Below are positions 8,147-15,586 of a DNA stretch of 64,000 nt, one piece after another. Source of the DNA: an uncultured Pseudomonadota bacterium (GTDB taxonomy: Bacteria > Myxococcota_A > UBA796 > SXON01); NCBI GenBank assembly GCA_903900265.1, contig CAIUMM010000075.1:1-64000 (forward strand). The letters run 5' to 3'. The notes under the pieces were generated by a model. It did not search any database. It saw only the letters and a list, made by a program, of their open reading frames with translations, and had not been told where the DNA came from. A program made the position numbers and the translations under genes. Numbering within the stretch: position 1 is the stretch's first letter; the number at the start of each line of letters is the position of its first letter.

Positions 8147-8391
8147 CAGAACGGCCTGGAGGCGTCCTTCATGCTGGCCTCCACCGGGGTGCGCGCCACC
8201 CAGAAGGTGCGGGCGTCAGCCTGCGCGGGGCCCCGATCCAGCAGCGTCCGCCCGGTCAGCCGAAACAGCACCGCGATCGGCCCGATCGCGAAGACATACG
8301 CCACCGCCATGATCGCCTGGCTCTGCACGCGCATGACGGCGCGGATGCCGCGGTTCCATCCTACCCAGAGCTGCTTGAAGATCTCGAGCAT
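8146..8391 (-). CDS. Small membrane protein resembling SxtJ-operon accessory proteins
   Basis: This 81-residue protein starts MLEIFKQLWVGWNRG. It has one long hydrophobic segment (about 28-48), then LTGRTLLDRG and the tail TFWVARTPVEASMKDASRPF. The pattern of a GR-x-L-x-R turn, an aromatic F/Y-W near an Arg-Pro, and a terminal Met-x-x-x-x-x-x-F recalls short proteins found beside SxtJ and DUF5989 genes. That resemblance is from memory and not tested. Its stop overlaps the nitrilase start by 1 nt (TGATG), so it is the first gene of the operon. Confidence 0.6.
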   Translation of the reverse strand: MLEIFKQLWVGWNRGIRAVMRVQSQAIMAVAYVFAIGPIAVLFRLTGRTLLDRGPAQADARTFWVARTPVEASMKDASRPF

Positions 8392-8445
8392 GGTGGAACT
8401 TGGCGCGCGGACCGGGCGTCGTCAAGCTCCCAAGCGCGGATCGGT

Positions 8446-9171
8446 CTACTGGGCGATGGCGAGCAGGTAGCCGTGCGCGCAGGAAGCCCCGGCGATGCTC
8501 TCGACGACGATCTCGTAGTCGCCGCCATCTTCGTAGCCGGACGTGTCGTTGTACGTGAAGTCGGCGGTCCCGGACGCCCAGAGCTGGTCGATCGGTCCGA
8601 TAGGCGCGTCTCCATCGGAGCGCAGCCGGTTGAAGGTCAGCAGGTAGGTCGCGTCGGCCGGGATGTCCGAGACGTGGATGGTCAGCGCGAAGAAGTCGAA
8701 GGTGTCGTCGACGATGGTGAACTGGTAGCGATCGACGTCGTCATCGTTGGTGAGCCACGCGGCGACGGCGACCTCCGGGTCGGTCTCCAAGCTGCCTAGG
8801 TTGTAGGGCGCGTCGTCGTTGGGCTCGTAGGCGTCGGGGGGCGCGTCGTCGTCGATCACGCCGTCGCAGTCACTGTCGACGCCGTCGCAGCCGTCGTCGG
8901 CGCCGGGGTGCACCGCGCGGTCGCTGTCCAAACAGTCGCCTTCGTTCTCGGTGTAGCCGTCCCCATCGTCGTCGATGTCGGCGGGGAGCGCACCGGAGTC
9001 GGTGTCCGTGTCGGTGTCCGTGTCGGTGTCTGCGTCCGTGTCGGTGTCCGCGTCTGCGTCTGCGTCCGCGGAGCCACCCGAATCGTCGAGGATCGTGGTC
9101 GCAGCAGAAAAATCGCAGCCACCGCCCAGTGAAAGCACGGTAGTGGCGAAGAACAAGAAGGCGGACCGCAT
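8446..9171 (-). CDS. Lipoprotein with MopE-like metal-binding motif and PPC-like domain
   Basis: The signal MRSAFLFFATTVLSLGGGC gives a lipobox Cys at 19. A DADADTDT linker follows, then DDDGDGYTENEGDCLDSDR...CDGVDSDCDGVIDDD, an Asp/Gly/Cys motif found in MopE-like putative metal-binding proteins of myxobacteria. The C-terminal part (EPNDDAPYNLG ... DVDRYQFTIVDDTFDFF) has the EPND and D-x-Y-x-F signature of bacterial pre-peptidase C-terminal domains. The start at 9171 has AGGA about 7 nt upstream; an in-frame ATG at 9195 would add eight residues before the signal. It is probably an exported Ca2+- or metal-binding lipoprotein. Confidence 0.7.
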   Translation of the reverse strand: MRSAFLFFATTVLSLGGGCDFSAATTILDDSGGSADADADADTDTDADTDTDTDTDTDSGALPADIDDDGDGYTENEGDCLDSDRAVHPGADDGCDGVDSDCDGVIDDDAPPDAYEPNDDAPYNLGSLETDPEVAVAAWLTNDDDVDRYQFTIVDDTFDFFALTIHVSDIPADATYLLTFNRLRSDGDAPIGPIDQLWASGTADFTYNDTSGYEDGGDYEIVVESIAGASCAHGYLLAIAQ

Positions 9172-9197
9172 GGGGGCATCCTGACGCGGGGACATGA

Positions 9198-9203
9198 TAG
9201 CGC
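9198..9203 (+). promoter_or_regulatory. Possible -10 (TAGCGC), leaderless-type spacing
   Basis: The hexamer starts 12 nt before ATG 9210, the same spacing as other proposed leaderless starts here. It is a weak match on its own. Confidence 0.3.
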
Positions 9204-9209
9204 CTTCGG

Positions 9210-10964
9210 ATGCTCGACCCCCGCGTTTTTCGCCGCGCCGCGCCGATGTTGCTGTGCATCGCGGCAGCGTTCGCGGCTTCTACGGGGATACAGGGGTCGG
9301 GGATTGTTGAGGTGCTTCGAGCGGTCCTCGTGGTCCCTGCGTTGTTCTGGGCGCCGGGAGCGGGCTGGGCTTCAGGCTGCGCCGACCGCTTCGACCGGCT
9401 TTTTCGGGCGGTTGGGGTCTCGGTGGTCGCGGGGATGCCGCTGCTCGTCGTCGCGCAGCACGTGGGCGCCTGGGTGCTTTTCGTCGGCGGGGCGGGCGTG
9501 TGCGTGTGCGGGTTTCTCCGACAGAGAGCGCGTTCAGAGCCGCTGGCCACGGGGCCTCGCGTTGGTGCGGCCGCCGTGGTCGCGGTCGTCGCGCTGATCG
9601 GTGTCAGCGGAGGGGAGTCGCTGGCGTTGCCGCTGGATGGAAACTGGTGGTTTCGCGCCGCCGAGGAGCTTCCAGAGTCCAGCGCCGATCAGCCCACCAC
9701 GCCGGCGGAGGGCTGGCGCTCGCAGCGCGAGGTGGGCCCCGCGTGGGTGCTCACGACGGACGCCGCCACGGCGACGGTGCGGATGCCCTCGGGCGTGATC
9801 GCGGTGCGCGGCCCGGTTGGCGCTACGCTGCAAGCCGACTCGGGCGCGCGCGTCCCCCAGCGCGTCACTGTCGAGGCCAATCCTGTGGAAGACGCCGAAG
9901 AGGGCGTGGTCCCGCGCTATCTGGAGCGCGGCGTCGCGGCGCTGAGCGTCGTCGCCGAACTCGACGAGCTCACCACGTTGTCCCTATCCAATCCATCGAA
10001 GAGCGTGGTGTACCTGATCCCCGACGCCGAGGCGCTTTGGACGCTCCACGGCGATGGGGAGCTGCGGTTTTCCCACTACTACCAGCTGCTCAACATGGTG
10101 GAGCAGCTGCATTGGGCGCGGGAGACCGGCCTCTCGCGCTGGGTGACCGACGTACAACCTCCGCTTTGGTCGTGGCTGTTGGGCCTTGCGCTGTTGGGCA
10201 ACCACGGTGAACAACCGACGGCGAATGTACTCTTTATGTACTTGTGCCTCGCGATCGGCTGGATGGCGGTGTCGGTGATGAACCGCCTCGCGCCTCATGC
10301 TCCGCTGGTGGCGTGGCTGCTACCGGCCGCGGCGGCGGCAGAGCACGCGCGGCTGATGATGGAGCCGGGGAGCGCCGGGATGCCGGATTCCCTGTACACG
10401 CTCGCGGTGCTGGGGGTGTTTGGCGGCGCCGGGCTGGGGTGGGCGGTGGTCGCGCAGCTCGCGCGCTACCCGGGGGCGCTGATCTCGGCGCTCGCGCTGG
10501 GATGGCAAGGACGCTGGCGCACCCTCGTGCAATTCGGATTGGGAGTCAGCGTGCTGCTGATCTTCGTGGGGGTGGCGGGCTGGCTGTCCGGCTCGCTCGC
10601 GGGGTGGATCGAGACCGCCACCTGGGAGACCGGTCCCGAGCATTGGCACGGGGAGTTTGATCCGTGGATCTTGTTGGGGCGGGCGCCGACGTTCTACGGG
10701 ACGTGGCTCGCGTATGCGGGCGCGACCCCGCTGCTCGCGCTGTCGGGCGCCTCCAAGCCCGCCCGCGCGCTGCTGGGCACCGCGTTCAGCTACTCGCTGC
10801 TGCTCTGCACGGTAGACCACTTTCCGTCCCACTACTTCTTGCCGCTGGTGCAGCTTTCGGCCTTGGCGGTCGCGGTCGGGAAGCCGGGGGTGTGGGCTTG
10901 GCGGCCTTGGTTGGCGCTGGCCGGGATGATCTACGCCGTAGGGTGGGTGCCGGTGACCGGCTAA
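9210..10964 (+). CDS. Multi-pass membrane protein, GT-C glycosyltransferase-like
   Basis: This 584-residue protein has N-terminal helices, a large extracytoplasmic region (about 140-290, rich in Asp/Glu and beta-forming residues) and a helical C-terminal half. Segments such as VTDVQPPLWSWLLGL, MPDSLYTLAVLGVF, ARYPGALISALALG and HYFLPLVQLSALAVAVG recall ArnT/PMT-like GT-C enzymes, in which conserved acidic or Pro motifs face the lumen. No experimentally known family is recognised with certainty. It is divergent from the MopE-like lipoprotein and followed by a DUF5989 gene. A role in transferring a lipid-linked sugar is plausible but inferred. Confidence 0.55.
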   Translation: MLDPRVFRRAAPMLLCIAAAFAASTGIQGSGIVEVLRAVLVVPALFWAPGAGWASGCADRFDRLFRAVGVSVVAGMPLLVVAQHVGAWVLFVGGAGVCVCGFLRQRARSEPLATGPRVGAAAVVAVVALIGVSGGESLALPLDGNWWFRAAEELPESSADQPTTPAEGWRSQREVGPAWVLTTDAATATVRMPSGVIAVRGPVGATLQADSGARVPQRVTVEANPVEDAEEGVVPRYLERGVAALSVVAELDELTTLSLSNPSKSVVYLIPDAEALWTLHGDGELRFSHYYQLLNMVEQLHWARETGLSRWVTDVQPPLWSWLLGLALLGNHGEQPTANVLFMYLCLAIGWMAVSVMNRLAPHAPLVAWLLPAAAAAEHARLMMEPGSAGMPDSLYTLAVLGVFGGAGLGWAVVAQLARYPGALISALALGWQGRWRTLVQFGLGVSVLLIFVGVAGWLSGSLAGWIETATWETGPEHWHGEFDPWILLGRAPTFYGTWLAYAGATPLLALSGASKPARALLGTAFSYSLLLCTVDHFPSHYFLPLVQLSALAVAVGKPGVWAWRPWLALAGMIYAVGWVPVTG

Positions 10965-11005
10965 CCGCGCATGTCCGGAAAGTTGCGTCTTGGACCGCTT
11001 GGCCA

Positions 11006-11035
11006 TTGAACGCGGGCCTCAAGATCGAGTACAAT
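11006..11035 (+). promoter_or_regulatory. Sigma-70-like promoter (TTGAAC-18-TACAAT) at start codon
   Basis: TTGAAC 11006-11011 and TACAAT 11030-11035 are separated by 18 nt. The -10 ends 6 nt before ATG 11042 and there is no Shine-Dalgarno sequence, so the transcript is probably leaderless. Confidence 0.6.
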
Positions 11036-11041
11036 CGCCCG

Positions 11042-11245
11042 ATGTCCGACTCCATGTCCCCTGAACCCTCCGCACCTCCCGAGCTGCCCGAAGCATCCCG
11101 CGGTTGGCTCGCGGATTTTTGGGACTTTCTGGTGCACGAGAAGGTCTGGTGGATGACGCCCATCGTCGTCGTGCTGATCCTGATGGTCGGCTTCATCATC
11201 TTCTTTGAAGCGAGCCCGGTTCTGCCCTTCATCTACGCGATGTAG
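11042..11245 (+). CDS. DUF5989 family small membrane protein
   Basis: This 67-residue protein has a Pro-rich head, then LADFWDFLVHEKVWWMTPIV, one hydrophobic helix (about 39-55), and FFEASPVLPFIYAM. The W-x-F-L-x-x-x-K-x-W-W-x-x-P block and the terminal PFIYxx are hallmarks of DUF5989, a family often encoded beside SxtJ and carbamoyltransferases. Those partners are not within the window. It presumably sits in the inner membrane and its function is unknown. The start is set by the promoter just upstream. Confidence 0.75.
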   Translation: MSDSMSPEPSAPPELPEASRGWLADFWDFLVHEKVWWMTPIVVVLILMVGFIIFFEASPVLPFIYAM

Positions 11246-11544
11246 GCTGCGCTGCGGTTTCGGCGAATCTGCCGCGGAATGGTCTGCAGGAACGACGGGT
11301 TCAACCGATAGCGTCACGGTAGAAGCTGGGCTTTTTTGCGCGCCCCGAAGTAACGCAGCGTTTCGTCATACGGCGCGAAACTAGAATTTCAGATATTGTC
11401 TGTAACGATTTGTAGTAATCAAGGATGTCGGCGGTATTTTGATGTCAGAATCTCGTCAGGCCCGCGGGGCTTGACATCTTCTTGACAACTTTCCGACGCA
11501 TTGGTGCCTATAAAGCGTCTCCCAATCCTTCGACAGGAGAGCAC
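11246..11544 (+). promoter_or_regulatory. Intergenic regulatory region upstream of sigma factor gene
   Basis: This 299-nt stretch has no gene and is clearly more AT-rich than its surroundings. Two TTGACA boxes lie at 11471-11476 and 11482-11487 and a TATAAA at 11509-11514. The spacing from the second box to TATAAA is 21 nt, longer than the usual 17, so the exact pairing is uncertain. The sigma gene itself has a good AGGAG ribosome site at 11535-11539. No small ORF or riboswitch was recognised. Confidence 0.5.
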
Positions 11545-12594
11545 ATGACCCTGCGCATTCGCAGCTCTGGATCTTCCGATGGAGCGCGCCGTCGCTCCGA
11601 GCGCCTCACCGCCGAAGAGGAGAAGACCATCGCGCGTGAGATTCGAAAGGCCGAGCAGGCCGCGCGTGAAGCGATCGCCGGCATCGACGCCGCCGAGAAC
11701 ATCTTGCGTCGTCGCCCGGACCGCGCTGAGCGCACCCGCGCTGGCGCGGTGGACCGTCTCGAAGAAGCCGTGCGCGCCGTCTCCAAGGCCGCTCGCAAGG
11801 ACGAAACCGTCAAGGTGCCCGCGCGTCGCGCCCAGGGCGCGTGGCAGCAGGCCGAAGAGCTACGCTGGCGCCTCGCGATGTCCGGTCGCCGCATCGCGCA
11901 TGGCGAGGCCCGCAAGCTCGCCGGTCCGTTCATGGACGAGGAAGACTTGGTGCAGGAGGGCTACATCGGCCTGCTCCGCGCCGCCAAGCGCTTCGACCCA
12001 GACCGTGGCATCCGGTTCTCGACCTACGCCCGTTGGTGGGTACGCGCGCAGATGACGCGCGCGATCGACCACACCGGTCGTCCGGTGCGGTTGCCCGGCT
12101 GCGCCGTCGAGCAGACGCGCAACCTGCGCAAGGCGATGAAGCGCTTTGAGGCCGCTGGCATCGAGTACAACGTCGCGGATCTGGCCGAAGAGGTCGGCAT
12201 CGACAAGGAGCGCGCCGAGCTGCTGTTGTCCCAAGGCAACACCATCTCGCTGGAGCAGCCGGTCGACGACGGCCCGCGCCCCCGTCCCCTCGAGCGTTTC
12301 CTCTCCGATGAAGACGCCGTCAGCCCCGACGAAGAGTCGATCAACGTGCAAGAGCTCACCCGGATGAACAAGGCGTTCAACTCGGTGCTCTCCGAGCGTC
12401 AGCGCTTCGTGTTGACGCGCCGCTACGGCCTCGAAGATGGCGAGTTCCGAACCCTTTCCGAAGTGGGCAAGGAGATGGGGCTCTCGCGTGAGCGCGTGCG
12501 CCAGATCGAGCGTGAGGCGCTGCTGCGCCTGCGCGATCAGTCCGGCATCCGCGACCTCCGCGGCATGCCCCTCCCCGAGCCGGGCGAGGCCTGA
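11545..12594 (+). CDS. RNA polymerase sigma factor, sigma-70 family (RpoD/group 2-like)
   Basis: ATG 11545 follows AGGAG by about 5 nt. Region 2 (about 132-175) reads EEDLVQEGYIGLLRAAKRF ... FSTYARWWVRAQMTRAI, and region 4 (about 282-331) reads LSERQRFVLTRRYGLEDGE ... GLSRERVRQIEREALLRLR with a complete helix-turn-helix. Region 3 lies between them. The segment before region 2.2 does not show the usual NLRLVVSIAKKY; it reads RLAMSGRRIAHGEARKLAG, and the N-terminal 120 residues are Arg/Ala/Glu-rich helix without recognisable region 1.2. At 349 residues it is shorter than RpoD and closer to RpoS/RpoH size. It is probably an alternative group 2-like factor with an altered core contact region. The target regulon is unknown. 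Confidence 0.85.
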   Translation: MTLRIRSSGSSDGARRRSERLTAEEEKTIAREIRKAEQAAREAIAGIDAAENILRRRPDRAERTRAGAVDRLEEAVRAVSKAARKDETVKVPARRAQGAWQQAEELRWRLAMSGRRIAHGEARKLAGPFMDEEDLVQEGYIGLLRAAKRFDPDRGIRFSTYARWWVRAQMTRAIDHTGRPVRLPGCAVEQTRNLRKAMKRFEAAGIEYNVADLAEEVGIDKERAELLLSQGNTISLEQPVDDGPRPRPLERFLSDEDAVSPDEESINVQELTRMNKAFNSVLSERQRFVLTRRYGLEDGEFRTLSEVGKEMGLSRERVRQIEREALLRLRDQSGIRDLRGMPLPEPGEA

Positions 12595-12626
12595 GCCCTC
12601 GCGGCGCCGGTGGGCGTCGCGGGCTC
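12593..12626 (+). terminator. Strong hairpin between convergent sigma and yhbY genes
   Basis: GAGCCC pairs with GGGCTC (12621-12626). After a 2-nt bulge, GCGGCGCC pairs with GGCGTCGC including one G-U, closing a GGTG loop. The stem overlaps the sigma stop codon. There is no U-tract, so any terminator action is inferred from position and stability. Confidence 0.45.
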
Positions 12627-12681
12627 TCACTTCGATGCGTAGGGCGATGCAGTGCCGCTGGGGCGCTGCGTCGCCGTGCCT

Positions 12682-12981
12682 TCAGTCCTTCGGAAGGACG
12701 ATCACCGGGTCGGACTTCTTGCGTCGGTACAGGACGATGGTCTTGCCGATGATCTGCACGATGGCTGCGTTGCAGTAAGCAGCGAGCTGATCGGCGGCCT
12801 CCTTCTTGTCGTCGAGGCAGCCGTCGCCGAGCTTGAGCTTGATCAGCTCGTGATGTTCGAGCTCTTGGGTGGCTTTACGCTCTACAGCCTCGCTCACGCC
12901 TTCCTTGCCGGCGTAGACGACCGGGTTGAGGTGATGGGCGAGCCCGCGGAGGTAGCGCTTTTGTTTGCCGGTGAGTTCCAT
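12682..12981 (-). CDS. yhbY: Ribosome assembly RNA-binding protein YhbY (CRM domain)
   Basis: At 99 residues this is the full length of a bacterial CRM-domain protein. It begins MELTGKQKRYLRGLAHHLNPVVYAGKEGVS and contains the LIKLKLGDG region, then IVQIIGKTIVLYRRKK with the conserved GxxxVLYR element. The family binds pre-50S rRNA and helps large subunit assembly. The start lacks a Shine-Dalgarno sequence; TACCCC lies exactly 12 nt upstream, fitting the leaderless pattern seen elsewhere in the window. Confidence 0.9.
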   Translation of the reverse strand: MELTGKQKRYLRGLAHHLNPVVYAGKEGVSEAVERKATQELEHHELIKLKLGDGCLDDKKEAADQLAAYCNAAIVQIIGKTIVLYRRKKSDPVIVLPKD

Positions 12982-12987
12982 CGGCGC

Positions 12988-12993
12988 GGGGTA
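12988..12993 (-). promoter_or_regulatory. Possible -10 (TACCCC) for leaderless yhbY
   Basis: On the minus strand TACCCC starts 12 nt before the yhbY ATG, and no ribosome site is visible between them. It is a weak hexamer, supported mainly by the recurring spacing. Confidence 0.35.
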
Positions 12994-13079
12994 TGCCGTG
13001 CCTGTTCAGAGCGCTACGTTTCTGGGTGCGCCGCGCGTCGCGGGTCGCCGCGTTGAGGCTCGCGGGGATAGACCCGCGC

Positions 13080-13730
13080 ATGTCTGACGCCACCACGCCT
13101 GCCCCCGCGGCCCCTGCTGAAGCCCGATCGGTCACCCCCGCGCGCGCCGCGAAAGTACGCGCTGCCCTCGATAATCGCGTGGGCACCGTCGTCGCGGTGG
13201 TCGAGTCGGTGCGGCGCAGGCACAACGCATCGGCGTTGGTGCGCAGCTGCGAGGCGTTCGGCATCCACGAAGTGCACTTGATCACCGGATTTTTCAAGCC
13301 CAGCACCGGGGCTTCGCGCGCCGCCGAGCGTTGGGTGAAGGTGCGGGTTTTTCCGAACGTCAGCGACAGCATTGACGAGCTTCACGCTCGCGGGTTCAAG
13401 GTCTACGTCGCGGATCTGGTGGATGGCGCGTACACGCCCGAGACCCTGCCGGTAGACACGCCGGTCGCGGTGTTGTTCGGGAGCGAGGTTCGCGGGGTGA
13501 GCGCCGAAGCGTCGGCCAAGGCGGATGGCGCGGTGATGATCCCGATGCGCGGGCTGACTGAGTCGCTCAACGTGTCGGTCTCCGGCGCGATCCTGCTCCG
13601 CGCAGCCGCGGATCGACGTCGCGCGGTGGTCGGCAATGACCTCGACGCAGCGGAGAAGAGCCGGTTCTTTCAAGAATGGATCGGTCGAGAGGAGTCCGGT
13701 CGCCGGGGTCTGGTCGCACGCGCCGGGTAG
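13080..13730 (+). CDS. trmH: SpoU/TrmH family tRNA or rRNA 2'-O-methyltransferase
   Basis: This 216-residue protein carries the three SpoU motifs: VVESVRRRHNASALVRSCEAFGIHEVHLI (motif 1), VAVLFGSEVRGVS (motif 2) and MIPMRGLTESLNVSVSGAILL (motif 3, which forms the SAM-binding trefoil knot). RRRHNASA closely follows the TrmH-type pattern, so tRNA Gm18 methylation is the likely activity, with another SPOUT target possible. The start chosen is MSDATTPAP; the frame is open further upstream but lacks supporting signals. TAGACC lies 5 nt before the ATG. Confidence 0.8.
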   Translation: MSDATTPAPAAPAEARSVTPARAAKVRAALDNRVGTVVAVVESVRRRHNASALVRSCEAFGIHEVHLITGFFKPSTGASRAAERWVKVRVFPNVSDSIDELHARGFKVYVADLVDGAYTPETLPVDTPVAVLFGSEVRGVSAEASAKADGAVMIPMRGLTESLNVSVSGAILLRAAADRRRAVVGNDLDAAEKSRFFQEWIGREESGRRGLVARAG

Positions 13731-13789
13731 CTGCCAGAAACGCCTCTCCTCGGCTTGTCATCGATGCTCTTTCTCCTTACGAGGGAACG

Positions 13790-14791
13790 ATGTCTGAACT
13801 GAACACCGTCGCGCCCCAACAGCTGTACCGCCAGTGGCGGGGCGGAGATGCCGCTTCTGGCCAGGCGATGGCGCAGCGCTTTTCAGACTGGTACTACGCC
13901 GTCACCGCGTGTCGGCTCGGCGACCAACACGGGCGCACGCCGCTTCAGCGGGCGTGCACGCGGTTCCAGCAGGGCATCGTCTCGGTCACCAACCCGAATG
14001 ACCTCGCCGATTGGGCCCACGGCATTCTCTCCGAAGAGCTGCGTATGGCGGGGGGCCGAATCCCCGGCGGCGACTTCGCGAACGCGCTGACGCGCGGCCG
14101 TCTGCCTTCGGAGATCCTCGCTCGGGCGCGCTCCGCGATGCCCGCGGCGCAAGTGCGGCTGCTCGCTCACGCGTATGATGCGCGCTACCCCTTTGAGCGC
14201 GTGGCCAAAGAGGCCGAAGCGCTTGGTGGGATGCCGTTTGCTGTGCTGGACGCGCGCTATGCGCTGAAGCGTTGGCTGCGCAAAGAGGGCGTGAACTTCA
14301 CCGAGACGCCCGACAGCCCCAACCTCGACTACGCGCCGCTGCCTCTGTACGAAGCGGGCCGGATGTCGAACGCCAATGAAGAAGACGGGTTCGAGAAGTG
14401 GATGCTTCAGAACATGTCGCTGTGCACCGATATCGCGGAGTTCGGCGTGTTCGCGCTCTCGTTGCGGAACGGCGCGTTCGCCCAGCCGCGGGAAGAAGCC
14501 GCCGTCGTCCCCAGCGCCGCTGCGCCCGCGCCGGTCGCGGCTTCTCGGGCTCCTGCGCCTACCCCTGCACCTGCGCCTACCCCTGCGGCCGCGCCGACTG
14601 CTTCTCCCGCTCCTGCCCGCTCCTCGACCCCGAGTCGCGGAACCGCAGGGCGCGACAAGCCGGCCGCGCCCGCTCAGACTCCGGTCCGTCCAGACCGCAC
14701 GCCGCTCATCCTCATGGTCGTGCTCGCGATCGTGGGTGTAGGTGCGCTCGCGTTCGCCGCGGTTCAAATGTTCGGCCTTATCAATGGCTGA
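13790..14791 (+). CDS. Sigma-like (degenerate ECF) protein with C-terminal membrane anchor
   Basis: ATG 13790 follows GAGGG by 4-5 nt. Residues about 8-75 (LYRQWRGGDAASGQAMAQRF ... PNDLADWAHGILSEEL) look like an ECF region 2 in spacing. Residues about 115-165 (AMPAAQVRLLAHAYDARYPFERVAKEAEALG ... ALKRWLRKEG) follow the plan of a region 4 helix-turn-helix, including the LPxxQ-like opening, but are clearly divergent. A segment with NMSLCTDIAEFGVFALSL comes next, then a long Ala/Pro-rich linker and one transmembrane helix near the C-terminus (LILMVVLAIVGVGALAFAAVQMF). The topology would put the sigma-like part in the cytosol. The assignment rests on pattern only. Confidence 0.5.
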   Translation: MSELNTVAPQQLYRQWRGGDAASGQAMAQRFSDWYYAVTACRLGDQHGRTPLQRACTRFQQGIVSVTNPNDLADWAHGILSEELRMAGGRIPGGDFANALTRGRLPSEILARARSAMPAAQVRLLAHAYDARYPFERVAKEAEALGGMPFAVLDARYALKRWLRKEGVNFTETPDSPNLDYAPLPLYEAGRMSNANEEDGFEKWMLQNMSLCTDIAEFGVFALSLRNGAFAQPREEAAVVPSAAAPAPVAASRAPAPTPAPAPTPAAAPTASPAPARSSTPSRGTAGRDKPAAPAQTPVRPDRTPLILMVVLAIVGVGALAFAAVQMFGLING

Positions 14792-14821
14792 GCTCGCGGT
14801 TGAGCTCGCCCCGGTGCGGGC

Positions 14822-15586
14822 ATGAGGTTCACCATCATCGGGAGCGGCACGCTCGTTCCGGACGCCGAACGCGGCTCTGCGGGCTTCCTCGTGCAAGAGG
14901 GCGGCGCGTCGGTGCTGGTCGACGGTGGCAGCGGCACGATGCAGCGCCTGAAGCGCTTGGGCGTCGATGTGCGCGCGCTGGACGGCGGCGTCTACAGCCA
15001 TCGCCACATCGACCACGTGGGCGACCTCGCTCCGATCCTTTTTGCGCTGAAGGTCGGCGTCGACATGCCGCGCACGCGGGACTACCCGATCTGGGCCGGT
15101 GAGGGCTTTGTCGCATTTCTGAACGGCATGTACGACGTGTATGGCAAGTGGATCAGCTCGGATCGGTGGTCTGTTCCGGTGGTCGAGATGAGCCTGAGCG
15201 GCGCGAGCACGGCGATGCTCCCCGGCGGCGTGCGTCTGGACACGCTCCCGGCCAACCACACCGCGGGCGCTTTGCACCTGCGGTTTACGAGCCCTGCGGG
15301 GTACACCGTGGTGTTTTCGGGGGACACCGGGCCCAGTGAGAACCTCGCGCGTCTCTCGGCCGGCGTAGACGTGCTCGTGACCGAGTGCGCGGTGCCTGGC
15401 AAGGATCCCTGGGACTCCCACCTCGGCCCGGAAGACGTCGCGGCGTTGCTGGATGCCGCGCGGCCGAAGCGGGCGATCCTCACGCATTTGTACCCGGATA
15501 ACGACCCTGCGGCGGCGCTCGCGCGCATCGCGCGGACGGGGATCCCGGTAGAGCGCGGCTTCGACGATCAATTCGTGGAGGGCTGA
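14822..15586 (+). CDS. Metallo-beta-lactamase-fold hydrolase, RNase Z-like
   Basis: This 254-residue protein has the metal-binding motif H60-R-H62-I-D64-H65, a strand-turn GSGTLVPDAERGSAGFLV typical of the RNase Z/lactonase branch, FSGDTGPSENL with the bridging Asp, and a late His (ILTHLYPDND). The loop of GKWISSDRW replaces the flexible arm of true RNase Z, so tRNA processing is not assured; general phosphodiesterase or lactonase activity is also possible. It begins a cluster with the next small ORF and rdgB, with no gap between stop and next start. Confidence 0.8.
   Translation: MRFTIIGSGTLVPDAERGSAGFLVQEGGASVLVDGGSGTMQRLKRLGVDVRALDGGVYSHRHIDHVGDLAPILFALKVGVDMPRTRDYPIWAGEGFVAFLNGMYDVYGKWISSDRWSVPVVEMSLSGASTAMLPGGVRLDTLPANHTAGALHLRFTSPAGYTVVFSGDTGPSENLARLSAGVDVLVTECAVPGKDPWDSHLGPEDVAALLDAARPKRAILTHLYPDNDPAAALARIARTGIPVERGFDDQFVEG

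Noticed and set aside
12593..12626. Calling the yhbY-sigma hairpin a proven Rho-independent terminator
   Set aside because: The stem is strong but no U-run follows on either strand, so only a tentative feature is given.
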